A stretch of 64,000 bases of DNA, from the NCBI RefSeq assembly GCF_014323725.1, contig NZ_JABVED010000011.1:1-64000 (forward strand), written 5' to 3'. The notes under the pieces were generated by a model. It was not told the origin of the DNA. It searched no databases and saw nothing but the letters and a program-made list of their open reading frames with translations. A program made the position numbers and the translations under genes. This DNA is from Actinokineospora xionganensis. GTDB taxonomy: Bacteria; Actinomycetota; Actinomycetes; Mycobacteriales; Pseudonocardiaceae. Of this stretch, positions 35,612-45,000 are shown piece after piece (positions within the stretch are counted from its first letter, which is position 1; each line of letters begins with the position of its first letter).

Positions 35612-36460
35612 GTGAATACTGCGCGAACTGTTCGGCTTTCTCGTCGGGCGGTGTTGGTCGGTGGGCTGGGTCTCGGTGCCGGGCTGCTGGCGGGATGTCA
35701 GCGGGAAATGGCGCCCGGGGGCCAGGCCGACAACATCATCCAGAGCAAGGCCCCCACCTCGGCCACCCAGCCGGTGACGACGGGACGCAACCTGTCGTCC
35801 GGCCGGTACCGCGAAGTGGACATCGTGATCATGCGCCCCGCGGGCGTCACCGGACCGCTCCCCGTCTGCGTTGCCCTGCACTCCGACCGGCTGACCTTGG
35901 CGAAGAGTTTCCTGGAGTATGGCCTCCCCGACATGTTGACCAAGGTCGTCCAGGACGGCTCCGCGCCGTTCGCGGTCGTCGCCGTCGACGGTGGCAACTG
36001 GGTCGGCTACAAGGACGACGACCCACAGCGCATGCTCTTCCAGGACCTTCCCGGCTGGCTGGATTACCACGACCTCGCCAGCACCCCGTTCTCCGTGCTC
36101 GGCATCTCCGAGGGCGGCGCGGGCGCGCTGAACATGGCGCGCACGCCAGGGCTGTCGGCTGTCGCGGTGATCAGCCCGAAACTGTTCGACAACTGGACCG
36201 ACGCGCAGGCCTCCGACATGTTCGACGACGGGCAGAAGCAGTGGGAGCAGCGTGAGCCGCTGCGCCACATGGCGGAGTTCGCGACCCAGAAGCTGGGTGT
36301 CTGGTGCGGCACCGAGGACAGGGCGTTCATCGGCCCGGCGCGGCGGCTGGCCGAGAACACCAAGGCCGTGGAGGCGGCGTTCACCCCGGGCGGCCACGAT
36401 GAGGCCTACTGGAAGTCGGTGCTTCCCCAGGCGCTCAAGTTCGTGGGCAGCGTTCTCTGA
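35612..36460 (+). CDS. Tat-exported lipoprotein, alpha/beta-hydrolase (esterase-like)
   Basis: 282 residues from the GTG at 35612 with GGAG 5 nt upstream. Twin arginines R11-R12 in RLSRRAVLVGG and lipobox LAGC (Cys29) mark a Tat lipoprotein. The mature part is an esterase-type alpha/beta hydrolase with nucleophile elbow LGISEGGAG and a late GGHDEAYW His. Related in outline to antigen-85/esterase D-like proteins. Substrate unknown. The 259 bp before it contain a possible -10 TAGGAT (35574-35579). Confidence 0.8.
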   Translation: MNTARTVRLSRRAVLVGGLGLGAGLLAGCQREMAPGGQADNIIQSKAPTSATQPVTTGRNLSSGRYREVDIVIMRPAGVTGPLPVCVALHSDRLTLAKSFLEYGLPDMLTKVVQDGSAPFAVVAVDGGNWVGYKDDDPQRMLFQDLPGWLDYHDLASTPFSVLGISEGGAGALNMARTPGLSAVAVISPKLFDNWTDAQASDMFDDGQKQWEQREPLRHMAEFATQKLGVWCGTEDRAFIGPARRLAENTKAVEAAFTPGGHDEAYWKSVLPQALKFVGSVL

Positions 36461-36511
36461 CGCCCCGGTGTGCGGCTATCGTCCACACACCGACCCCTGG
36501 GGAATCAACTG

Positions 36512-37372
36512 ATGAGCACTGACAACGAAGCCCTGCGCCTGGGCATCGTCCCGCTTCGGCCACTGACCCTGTCCGACCTGGTCAGCGGCACCGTGCAGGC
36601 TTTGCGCCGCAATCCGCGCGCGCTCTTCGGCGGTGGCCTGATCGTCGCGGTCCTCGCCGAACTGGTGACGGTCGCGGTCACGGTTCTCGTGGTGGGTGGG
36701 CTTCCCGAGGTGCCGACCACGGCGATGCCGACCTTCGCCGAGCTGCGCCCGTACCTGATCGCCACCTTGATCGCGCTGCTGGTCGTCGAGGTCATGGCGC
36801 TGGTCTTGGTCGGCGTGGTCAACGTCGTGGTTCCGCGGGCGGTGTTCGGGCACGTCACGGGCCTGCGGACGGCGCTGTCGGCGATGCTGCCCAAGCTGCC
36901 CAGGCTGTTCGGGATCCTCGCCGCCATAGGCGTGATGATGCTCGGGATCGCCGCCATCGCGGTCGGTGCGATCGCGGTCGGTGGTGAGGCGGGCATGCTG
37001 CTGGCCCTGCCGGGTGTGGTTGCCATCGTGTATCTGTCGATGGCGTTCACGTTCGCCGCGTCGGTCGCCGTCGTCGAGGACAAGGGTGTCATCGAGTCGC
37101 TGCGCCGCTCCCGCACGCTGGTGCACGCGGTGGGCTGGTGGCGCGTGTTCGGGATCCTGCTGCTCGCCGGGCTCGCGACCGGCATCGTGTCCGCGATCGT
37201 CGGAGCCGTCTTCGAGACCGTGAGCGGCGGGTCGGCGCTGGGCATCTCGCTGGCCACGATCCTCACCAGCGCGGTGTTCGCCCCCGCCATGACGGTGCTC
37301 ACGACCTTGCTCTATATCGACCACCGCTGCCGGTCGGAAGGCATCGAAGGGCTCTGGCGCGAAGCCGCCTAG
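36512..37372 (+). CDS. Polytopic membrane protein, family uncertain
   Basis: 286 residues. Cytosolic N-terminus with PLRPLTLSDLVSGTVQALRRNPRALFG, then six hydrophobic segments (first GGLIVAVLAELVTVAVTVLV, last SLATILTSAVFAPAMTVLT) and a TLLYIDHRCRSEGIEG tail. The N-terminal layout resembles the membrane domain of glycerophosphoryl-diester-phosphodiesterase-like proteins of actinobacteria, but no catalytic domain is present. Function unknown. Confidence 0.75.
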   Translation: MSTDNEALRLGIVPLRPLTLSDLVSGTVQALRRNPRALFGGGLIVAVLAELVTVAVTVLVVGGLPEVPTTAMPTFAELRPYLIATLIALLVVEVMALVLVGVVNVVVPRAVFGHVTGLRTALSAMLPKLPRLFGILAAIGVMMLGIAAIAVGAIAVGGEAGMLLALPGVVAIVYLSMAFTFAASVAVVEDKGVIESLRRSRTLVHAVGWWRVFGILLLAGLATGIVSAIVGAVFETVSGGSALGISLATILTSAVFAPAMTVLTTLLYIDHRCRSEGIEGLWREAA

Positions 37373-37426
37373 CCGGGAATAGCCCGATCCTCCCCGCGTT
37401 GGAGTAGTCGACAGCGGAGGGGAGAC

Positions 37427-38323
37427 ATGGGGCACATCTGTGTCATCGGCGGCACAAGGTTCTTCGGTAAGGCATTGGTCAGGCGCCTGCTGGGGGCGGG
37501 CCACAAGGTGACGGTGCTGACCCGCGGCCGCTCGGGCGACGACTTCGGCCAGACGGTGTCGCGGCTGTCCGCCGACGCCAACGACGTCGCCGCGCTCAGC
37601 GAAGCGGTGGCGGGCCACGAGTTCGACGCCGTCGTCCACCAGATGTGCTACTCGCCGGTCACCGCGCTCGCCGCCGCCAAGGCGTTCCAGGGCCGCACCC
37701 GCAGGCTGGTCATGACCTCGACGATCGAGGTCTACACGACCGTGCCCGGCATCCGCCCGTTCGCCGCCGCGGCCGACCTTGACCCGGCCGACCACGGGTA
37801 CGACGTGTCCCTGCCGTGGTTGGACCCGGACTTCGCGGATGCCCACTACGGCGAAGGCAAGCGCCAGGCCGAGAGCGCGCTGACCGACGCGGCCGAGTTC
37901 CCGGTGGCGTTCGCGCGGGCAGGCCATGTGCTCGCCGAGGGGGAGTTCACCGGCAGGCTCGCCTTCCACGTCGACCGCGTGCTGGCAGGCGCCAGGATCG
38001 TCACGCACCGGGTGCCTGGGCGGTCGTCGTTCGCGCACGCGGAGGAGATCGCCGGGTACCTGGCGTGGCTGAGCGGGTCGTCGGTGACCGGGCCGGTCAA
38101 CGCGAGTTCACCCGATGGGCTGAGCGCGCGGGAGCTGTGCGCGGTGATCGAGGACGTGACCGGGCGCGCGGCGGTCGTCGAGGAACTCGACGACCCGGAA
38201 GGTGACCCGGATCTGTCGCCGTTCTCCTACCAGGCGGACTTCGGCATGTTGGTCGAGCACGAGTTCTCGCCGGTGCGGGCGTGGTTGCCCGAGGTGGTGC
38301 GAAGAGAAGTCAGCGGCCGGTGA
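37427..38323 (+). CDS. NAD(P)-dependent epimerase/dehydratase (extended SDR)
   Basis: 298 residues. Rossmann motif GGTRFFGKALVRRLL (GxxxFxG), VVHQMCY, and MTSTIEVYT in place of the usual SS-x-Y. The classic YxxxK is seen as HYGEGKRQAE (Tyr-Gly-Glu-Gly-Lys), so the catalytic pair is kept. Sugar-nucleotide or related substrate, not predictable. GGAGGGGAG precedes the ATG. Its last 14 bp overlap the convergent DUF397 gene. Confidence 0.85.
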   Translation: MGHICVIGGTRFFGKALVRRLLGAGHKVTVLTRGRSGDDFGQTVSRLSADANDVAALSEAVAGHEFDAVVHQMCYSPVTALAAAKAFQGRTRRLVMTSTIEVYTTVPGIRPFAAAADLDPADHGYDVSLPWLDPDFADAHYGEGKRQAESALTDAAEFPVAFARAGHVLAEGEFTGRLAFHVDRVLAGARIVTHRVPGRSSFAHAEEIAGYLAWLSGSSVTGPVNASSPDGLSARELCAVIEDVTGRAAVVEELDDPEGDPDLSPFSYQADFGMLVEHEFSPVRAWLPEVVRREVSGR

Positions 38324-38531
38324 GGGTGGCGAGGAAGGTTCGGTAGGCGGGGGCAGGGAGGGTGAGGTGGCCCGCCTCGGGCTGCTTGGAGTCGCGAATG
38401 TTGGCGATGGGTTCCCTGAACGCGACCTCGACGCAGTTGATCTCTTGGCCACTGAAGCTGCTCTTGCGCCACGCCACCTCAACGCAGTTGGCGTCTCCAC
38501 TGAAGCTGCTCGTGTGCCACTCCGCCATCAC
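38310..38531 (-). CDS. DUF397 protein with a duplicated core motif
   Basis: 73 residues. DUF397 proteins are small partners of XRE/DUF5753 regulators in filamentous actinomycetes. The motif SSFSG-x4-NCVEVA appears twice (TSSFSGDANCVEVA and KSSFSGQEINCVEVA), then NIRDSKQPEAGHL and AYRTFLATL. Most family members have one copy. The gene starts 2 nt after the regulator gene's stop and so forms an operon with it. Confidence 0.88.
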   Translation of the reverse strand: MMAEWHTSSFSGDANCVEVAWRKSSFSGQEINCVEVAFREPIANIRDSKQPEAGHLTLPAPAYRTFLATLTGR

Positions 38532-38533
38532 GG

Positions 38534-39373
38534 CTACCTCGCTCGTTCGTGCTCCTCGGCGATGTCGTCCAGCACCCGAGCGGATCGCTCTTGATCCAGT
38601 GCCAACGCGACCAGGCTTTCGGCCGCCATTCTATAGGTTTCGATCTCCGATGGGTTCTCGGGAAACATGGCCGACTGTCGACCCTCTACGAACACCACCG
38701 GCGGTTCGTCGGCGAACTCCAGGACCACGAACGCACCCAAGAGTCCTGGGTGCGCCGCCACAGATGTGGGCAGCACGAGAACCGACACGTTTGGCCGTAG
38801 GGCTTCCTTCAGCAGCCTGCGAGTCTGGCGAGCCATCACCTCATGGCCGCCAAGGGGCTGCCGCAACATCAACTCACTGACAACAAACGCAAAGGAGGCG
38901 TAGGGCCGGTCCAAGATGACCTGCCGCCCCAGTCGCCGTGCGATTCGATGGTTCATGTCCAGGGGATCGATTGCGCAGGCCGCAAGAAGCGCACGGTAAT
39001 AGTCGGGGGTTTGCAGCAAGCCCGGAACCAGCAGGGGTTCCACGTCAACAATGTTGGTCGCTTTGGCCTCAAAGGCCATGTAGGTCCGGGCTTGATCGCT
39101 GAGGTTGGTGTCGGTTCCCTCCCACCAACCTTGCTCGCGATGGCCAGTGGCCATCCGCATCACCATGGCACGCTCGTTACCGGTCACCCCCATGCCCGCG
39201 AGCAGGGCCGAAACCTCATCCGGCCGCGTGTCGCGACGCAGGCCGCGTTCCATCCGGCTCACGGTGTTGGCTGACCAGCCGAGCACCTCACCGACTTGTG
39301 CGCATGTCATCCCGGCTCTCTCCCGGAACTTCCTCAGCTCCATCCCCAGCCCCCGCTCGCTGACCCCACTCAC
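38534..39373 (-). CDS. XRE family regulator with DUF5753 domain
   Basis: 279 residues from the GTG at 39373 with GGGAG upstream. HTH at about 10-65 (ELRKFRERAGMTCAQVGEVL, SANTVSRMERG), DUF5753 over about 95-270 (YMAFEAKATNIVDVEPLLVP, GLLQTPDYYRALL, ELMLRQPLGG). Such proteins with DUF397 partners (WhiJ-like) act in development and secondary metabolism of Streptomyces; the role here is inferred from the family. GC content is lower than in flanking genes. Confidence 0.9.
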   Translation of the reverse strand: MSGVSERGLGMELRKFRERAGMTCAQVGEVLGWSANTVSRMERGLRRDTRPDEVSALLAGMGVTGNERAMVMRMATGHREQGWWEGTDTNLSDQARTYMAFEAKATNIVDVEPLLVPGLLQTPDYYRALLAACAIDPLDMNHRIARRLGRQVILDRPYASFAFVVSELMLRQPLGGHEVMARQTRRLLKEALRPNVSVLVLPTSVAAHPGLLGAFVVLEFADEPPVVFVEGRQSAMFPENPSEIETYRMAAESLVALALDQERSARVLDDIAEEHERAR

Positions 39374-39491
39374 GCCCGCTCCCTCGATGTCATGCCTGCC
39401 ATGAAGACCGACCAAGATCGCTCTCCGTGCCCGTGGAAATCACTCGTCCGCGCATGTTCGCGCAGGTCAGAGCCATGTAAGTGTTACCACT

Positions 39492-39773
39492 ATGAGCCGA
39501 CACGCACTCGTCGAGCCACGCAGGCCGACGCAAGCCGAGCGGGCCGATCACGCCGTTCGCGGGCACCTCGCCGCCCTCGTGGTCATCGTCCAACAGGGCA
39601 CCGACGACGAGGTCTGCCTGGCCGCCCGCTCCGAGATCTGCCGCCTCGTCTCGGCCGTGTGCACCGCACTGTCCCCACACCGGCTCGATTCCAGCGGCCA
39701 CTGCGCCGTCTGCGGGCCGGACTGTGAACTCCTCAACCGCCTGAGCCGAGCCCTGCTGCCGGTGTGGCTGTGA
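39492..39773 (+). CDS. Small protein of unknown function, 93 residues
   Basis: Divergent from the XRE regulator. ATG start preceded by a TACCAC hexamer. Contents: a long amphipathic helix (ADHAVRGHLAALVVIVQQGTD), cysteines in EVCLAARSEICRLVSAVC and a CAVCGPDC cluster that could bind metal. No family recognised. Its stop overlaps the next gene (GTGA), so the two form an operon. Confidence 0.6.
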   Translation: MSRHALVEPRRPTQAERADHAVRGHLAALVVIVQQGTDDEVCLAARSEICRLVSAVCTALSPHRLDSSGHCAVCGPDCELLNRLSRALLPVWL

Positions 39774-40171
39774 CCGCCGTCGTCCGGCACGCGGCCGTCT
39801 ACTCGCACTTCGCCTGCCGCTGGTGCGTCAAGGGCCGCAACGCCGACCGGCAGTCCATCACGACGATCTTCGACCTCGCCCCGGACCACCGCTCGATCCT
39901 CGTGCACCCAGGCGCGATCGACACGTTCTCGCTCCAACTGCTTCCCGACACCATCCCGGCGCTGGTCGAAGCCTGTGAAGACCTGCGATCCCGAACCGTC
40001 AGTGGCCTGCACCCGCGCCACGGGAAACGGACGCTCGAACTCCGGGAGATCCACGACGGAATCTCGACCGTTTTCACCATCCCCGGCGCGCGGCTCGTCA
40101 TCGACTACCAAGGCGTCGGGCTTCACGCGCTGCAGGACATGCTCACCGAGATCCGCGATTGTTTTCGCTGA
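39770..40171 (+). CDS. Protein of unknown function, 133 residues
   Basis: Start placed at the GTG at 39770, which makes a GTGA overlap with the gene before; a GTG two codons earlier is also possible. Contains HFACRWCVKGRNADRQSIT near the N-terminus with a CxxC pair, and an alpha/beta pattern to the end (FTIPGARLVIDYQGVGLHAL). No family recognised. It belongs with the XRE/DUF397 patch by position. Confidence 0.6.
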   Translation: MTAVVRHAAVYSHFACRWCVKGRNADRQSITTIFDLAPDHRSILVHPGAIDTFSLQLLPDTIPALVEACEDLRSRTVSGLHPRHGKRTLELREIHDGISTVFTIPGARLVIDYQGVGLHALQDMLTEIRDCFR

Positions 40172-40177
40172 AGTAAC

Positions 40178-40585
40178 GTGCACGACGTGAACAACGCGGA
40201 CAGCACCTACGCCCTCCGGCGCGGCCTGGAGGCCTACCTGCGTGCCGTGGCCGAGGCCATCGACCTGCCCGCTGAGGGAACCTCCTGCGAGATCAGCGAC
40301 ACCGCGACCGCCTACGTCGCCCTTCCCGGGCGGCCGGGCAAGGACCTCATGCTCCTGTGGGACGAGCGCGCCGGGTGGTCGCTGGCGATCGAGCACAACC
40401 CGCCCGGCAAGGCCGAGACCGTGGCCAGGCTTGGCACCGACGTCGTCCCGGCGCCCGACGACGTCGCCGCGTTCGTGGAGAACGCCGTCGCGGGCCGGTC
40501 CACGAGCACGGACCGGCCCGCGACGGCGAGCGACAGGGCGGCGTTGGCCGAGCGGCTCAGCGGCTACATCGCCGGGCCCACATAG
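40178..40585 (+). CDS. DUF6292-like small protein
   Basis: 135 residues; starts 6 nt after the previous stop. The opening YALRRGLEAYLRAVAEAIDL and the following beta strands (AYVALPGRPGKDLMLLWDER, GWSLAIEHNP) look like the actinobacterial DUF6292 family, which often lies near XRE/DUF397 genes. Function unknown. The 3' end overlaps a convergent small gene by 22 bp. Confidence 0.65.
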   Translation: MHDVNNADSTYALRRGLEAYLRAVAEAIDLPAEGTSCEISDTATAYVALPGRPGKDLMLLWDERAGWSLAIEHNPPGKAETVARLGTDVVPAPDDVAAFVENAVAGRSTSTDRPATASDRAALAERLSGYIAGPT

Positions 40586-40782
40586 GCCAGCAGCGGGTCG
40601 TGCGGCCGCTCGGTGCCCGCGTCGAGGCCGAGCATGAGCAGCAGTTCCCGGCAGTCCTCGACGCCGACGGACTGGCCCGCGACGACCACCGCGGCCCGGC
40701 CGCGCTGCAGCACCATGTCGTCCAGGGCGTCGGAGCGGGAGCGGGCGAAAGTGGACATCGGACCGGTGAGAGCTTCGCTCAC
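40564..40782 (-). CDS. Small protein coupled to the desaturase gene, 72 residues
   Basis: The GTG at 40782 overlaps the desaturase stop (GTGA), implying coupled translation. Sequence is soluble: MSTFARSRSDALDDMVLQRG, RAAVVVAGQSVGVEDCREL, LLMLGLDAGTERPHD. No family recognised. It is short and could be missed by standard calling; the clean overlap and codon pattern support it. Confidence 0.5.
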   Translation of the reverse strand: MSEALTGPMSTFARSRSDALDDMVLQRGRAAVVVAGQSVGVEDCRELLLMLGLDAGTERPHDPLLAYVGPAM

Positions 40783-41726
40783 TTGGATACCGCCAGTTTC
40801 TCGAGTCGTTCCTGAGTGGGCCAGCGGACCTGCCACACCCAGCCGAGCTTCTCGAACACCCAGATGAGCCGGGCCGAGATATCGATCTGACCGCGCAGCA
40901 CGCCGTGGCGGGCCGAGGTCGGGTCGGCGTGGTGGGAGTTGTGCCAGGACTCGCCCATCGACAGGATCGCCAGCGGCCAGAAGTTGGCCGAGCGGTCGCG
41001 GCTGGTGAACGGGCGGCTGCCGATCATGTGGCAGATCGAGTTCGTCGACCAGGTCACGTGGTGCTGGAAGGCGACACGGGCCAGTCCGGCCCACAGGAAG
41101 CCGGTCAGCGCGCCCCACCACGACATGGTGACCAGGCCGCCGATGACGGCGGGCAGGCCGACGCTGAGCGTCACCCAGAGCGGGAACAGCTTGTCGAGCA
41201 CCTGGATGTCGCGGTCCTCGGCGAGGTCAGGCGCGAAGCGGTCGATGTTGGTGCGGTCGCGGCCGAACAGCCAACCCATGTGCGCGTGCCAGAAGCCGCG
41301 CAGGATCGCCTTCGGCGACGTGCCGAACAGCCAGGGGGAGTGCGGGTCGCCCTCGCGGTCGGAGAACGCGTGGTGCCTGCGGTGGTCGGCGACCCAGCCC
41401 AGGACACTGCCCTGCGCGGCCAGCATCCCGGCGATGGCCAGGGCGATCCGCAGCGGTCGGGCGGCCTTGAAGGCGCCGTGCGTGAAGTAGCGGTGGAAGC
41501 CGATGGTCACACCGAGCGTGGACACCGTGTAGAACACCGCGGCCACCGTCAGGTCGACCCAGCTCACACCCCAGCCCCACATCAGCGGGACAGCCGCCAG
41601 CAAGGCGATGAACGGGATGATCAGAAACGCGCGGATCGTGATGATCTCGGTCCGCGAAGCGGGCTCACCGAAGATCGGTTTGGGCGCTTTGGGGGGTCGT
41701 TCAAGAACGGAAGAACTCGCTGACAT
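40779..41726 (-). CDS. Fatty acid desaturase (acyl-CoA delta-9 type, DesA3-like)
   Basis: 315 residues from the ATG at 41726. Integral membrane di-iron enzyme; histidine boxes H78RYFTH83, H115RRHH119 and HNSHH near the C-terminus. Two pairs of hydrophobic segments (RAFLIIPFIALLAAVPLMW, AVFYTVSTLGVTIGF; LWVTLSVGLPAVIGGLV, SWWGALTGFLWAGLA). Introduces a double bond into stearoyl/palmitoyl chains, tuning membrane fluidity. It probably needs an electron donor reductase elsewhere. No clear ribosome binding site before the ATG. Confidence 0.92.
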   Translation of the reverse strand: MSASSSVLERPPKAPKPIFGEPASRTEIITIRAFLIIPFIALLAAVPLMWGWGVSWVDLTVAAVFYTVSTLGVTIGFHRYFTHGAFKAARPLRIALAIAGMLAAQGSVLGWVADHRRHHAFSDREGDPHSPWLFGTSPKAILRGFWHAHMGWLFGRDRTNIDRFAPDLAEDRDIQVLDKLFPLWVTLSVGLPAVIGGLVTMSWWGALTGFLWAGLARVAFQHHVTWSTNSICHMIGSRPFTSRDRSANFWPLAILSMGESWHNSHHADPTSARHGVLRGQIDISARLIWVFEKLGWVWQVRWPTQERLEKLAVSK

Positions 41727-41946
41727 GGTGAAAACTCGTCTCGGGTGTCGTGGGCGCCTGTTCCCGGCGATCGGGACGAACATGCTGGATTGTCAGGTCC
41801 GCGACCCTGGTCCCACGACACGCTCAGTGTCCGCCGGGGCATCCGCGGCCCAATCCGGGGGCTTGACGCCACCCGGTCTGTCGAGACGGACGGTTCCTGG
41901 TCCGGTCCGAGAATTCTCTCGACTGACTACAGGATACCCCGAAATG

Positions 41947-41986
41947 CCCGGAGGCAACCTCCGTCGAGCTGAAGGCTGCCTCCGGG
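41947..41986 (-). terminator. Hairpin downstream of the subtilase gene
   Basis: 10-bp perfect stem CCCGGAGGCA / TGCCTCCGGG with a 20-nt loop, 21 nt past the stop of the minus-strand subtilase. It separates that gene from the desaturase promoter region (41727-41946, which holds no gene). Confidence 0.6.
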
Positions 41987-42006
41987 GGTGATCGGACTAC
42001 TCGGGG

Positions 42007-45000
42007 CTATTCCGTCCGGTCCGGACGATGCGTGATCCGCACCGCGTTCAGGACCGGTGGTTTCTTGCCCGCCTGAGCGGCGAGTTCGATGGCAATCGAC
42101 CCTCCATCTGGGACGGTCACCCAGAATTCGTGCACGTCCGCGGTAAGCGCGCCGACGCGGGCGGCGATGTCGTAGTTCGCCAACACCTTCGTCCCGTTGA
42201 CGGACACGTCGAACACCCGCCTGCCCACCGGCTGGAAGGCGTTGAGCTCGGCGAAGTTCAACTGGACCTGGTATGTGCCCGCGGGCAGCGTGTCGAACCG
42301 GTAGCCACCCGCGCTTTCCCGCTGCGACTGGAACAGCGCGTCGTCCTCGGTCCCCGCGATCGCCTTGCGGGTGGTCGTGACCGGGCCCGCGCTGAGGTAG
42401 CCGGAGCCGCCCGGAGCCCAGCGCTGGTCATCGACCCAGACGTCGGTGTCGCGGTCGGTCATACCGGCGCCGCCGACGTTGATTCCCTTTCGGTATTCGG
42501 GAACCACGAGCCGGACGGGGACCGTCAGCGTGGGCGTGCGGCCCGCGTTGGTGGTGAACGTGATGACCGAGTCGTGCACCCCGGGCGTGAGGCCGACCGG
42601 GTCGACGCGCACGGTGACCGCCTGCGCCGACTCGGGTTTCACGCTCGAGGTCCCCGGCACCGCCCACAGCCACGCCGCGCCGCTGCTCAGGCTGTAGTCC
42701 AGCGACAGAGCGCTGGTGCTGCGCAGCGACAGCGTGGCGGCGCGCAGCTGTCCGGCCTGCGCGAGGAACGCGAGCGGGGTGGTGTCCAGTTCCGCGCGTG
42801 GCGTGTTCAGGGCCACGTTCTGGGTGTGGTCGCCGTTGAGGGTCAGCGGCGAGGAACTGGCAACGTAGTGCTGCTTGGTGACCTCGACCGTGTAGTCCGC
42901 GGCGAGCAGCCGCAGCCGGTAGGCGCCGTCGGCGGCCGTCGTGGTCTGGGCGACCTCGGTGGCGCCGTTCAGCGCGCGCACCACCGCGCCCGCGACCGGC
43001 AGGGCGTCGTTGGCGTCGGTGACGGTTCCGCTCAGCACGCCGCTCGCGGGCGGGGTGAAGCGGATCGACTGGGCGTTGCTCAGGACCGGTGAGTTCAGCG
43101 AGTACTGCAGCGCCACGGTTCCGGTGCCGTTCTCGATGCCGACGGTCGCGGAGCTGCCGGTTTCCCTCGGGGTCGCGGAATCGAGATTGCGATAGCGCAG
43201 GGACACCTCGCCGTTCTCCGACAGGACCGCCTCCACGTCGATGCGCGTGGTGGTGGCCTGGAAGAAGGTGGCGTTGCGCCACTCGATGACGAACTCGCGG
43301 TTCGGCGCGGTGCCCGACGTCTTCGTCATCATCCGGCTGGAGGCGTCGATGAGCAGGTCGTCCCAGAAGGGGTAGATCGCCGCGTTGGGCGCGGCGGTGC
43401 CCGGGAGCGCCGCGTTCGCGTACGCCGTGCTGCGGGCCAGGAAGTTGACGTGGCCGTTGGTCGCGACGTGCGCTTCGCGGTAGGTCTTGCCGTAGAAGAA
43501 GAACTCGAACGGCAGCGACACCACGGTGGCCTGATCGTCGCCGGTCAGCGCCAGCGGCGTGTCACCCTCCACATAGGACGCTGTCTCCAGGGTGCAGTGG
43601 TGGCCGAAGGAATCCGAGCGGTTCGGCAGGGTGAAGTCGATGGTCTCTGGGCCGTCGACGGTCAGCGCCTGGGTGCGCGGATCGGAACAGCCGCCCGCGG
43701 ACGCGGTCAGCTGGTAGTCGCCGTGCGGGACCCTGTGGACAACAAAAGCGCCGTCGGCCCCGGAAGTGACAGACTGAATGGGCCCAGGAGTGATCCGGAC
43801 AGTCGCGTTGGCCACCGGCTGTCCCGCCGACGAGCGGACGACGCCGGTGATGTCGCTGCTGGGCTGGGGAACCAGAGCGACGTCGCGCGTCGTCGTCTGG
43901 CCCTCGGTGACGGACACCGTGCCCGCGAGTGTGCCGTACCCGAACGCTGAGACCGAGATCGTGTAGTCACCGATGGGAAGGGAGGAGCTATACGAACCAG
44001 GTGCCCCAGTCAGTAGCGAGCGGTTGCTCGGGCCGGTCAGCTCGACCCTGGCCCCAGAAATCGGCGCGGCGGTGGACGCGTCGGTGATGGTGCCGGAGAG
44101 CGTGCCGACCGGGCCGCGCGGGGAACGGTCGACGGCGGCGTAGGCGTCGAGTTTGCCTTCGCCGAACACGTTGTTGTCATCAGCCGTGCCGCCGCAGGTG
44201 AGGGCGTCGACATCGACGGCGGTGTCGTCGAGCAGGGCTTCGGTGCGGGCGATGTCGCCGACCAGGCTCGGCGCCGACGACCACATCAGGGCGACCGTGC
44301 CGGAGGTGTGCGGCGAGGCCATCGAGGTCCCGCTGTTGGCCGCGTAACCGTTGCCGGGGACTGACGAGCGCACATTGACACCTGGCGCGGCCAGGTTCGG
44401 CTTCACGTCACCGTTCTCACCGGGGCCGCGGCTGGAGAACGAGGCAATCGCGCCGTTGACGTCGAACGCGCCCGACGAGTACGACTCGCGGTTGTCGCCG
44501 GGGGAGCCGGCGGTGTTGCAGCCGGGGCCCGAGTTGCCGTTGGAGAACGACGGGAAGATGCCCGCCGCGCGCCAGGCCTGCACGGTCGCCCGGTACCAGG
44601 GGTCGATCGTCCCGCCGTTCGACGCGCCCCACGAGTTGTTGACCACGTGCGGGCGCAGGTCGGGACGCGGGTTCGCGCCGCTCGAGTCGGTCGGGGCGAG
44701 CATCCACTGGCCCGAGGCGAGCAGCGCGGCCTCGGAGCACCCGTTGGACTCGCAGCCCTTCGCCGCGATCCAGCGGGCGCCGGGGGCGACGCCGACCTGG
44801 TTGGCGCCGTCGCCACCGACCATGGTGCCCATCGTGTGGGTGCCGTGGCCGTTGTTGTCACACGGGGTGCCGCCCGGGCAGACCCGGGACGGGTCGAACC
44901 AGTTGTGGTTGTGGTCGAACGTGCCGGACCCGGTGTTGCCGCGGTACTTCCCGACCAGCGCCGGGTGGTCGAACTGCACGCCGGAGTCGATGTTGCCGAC

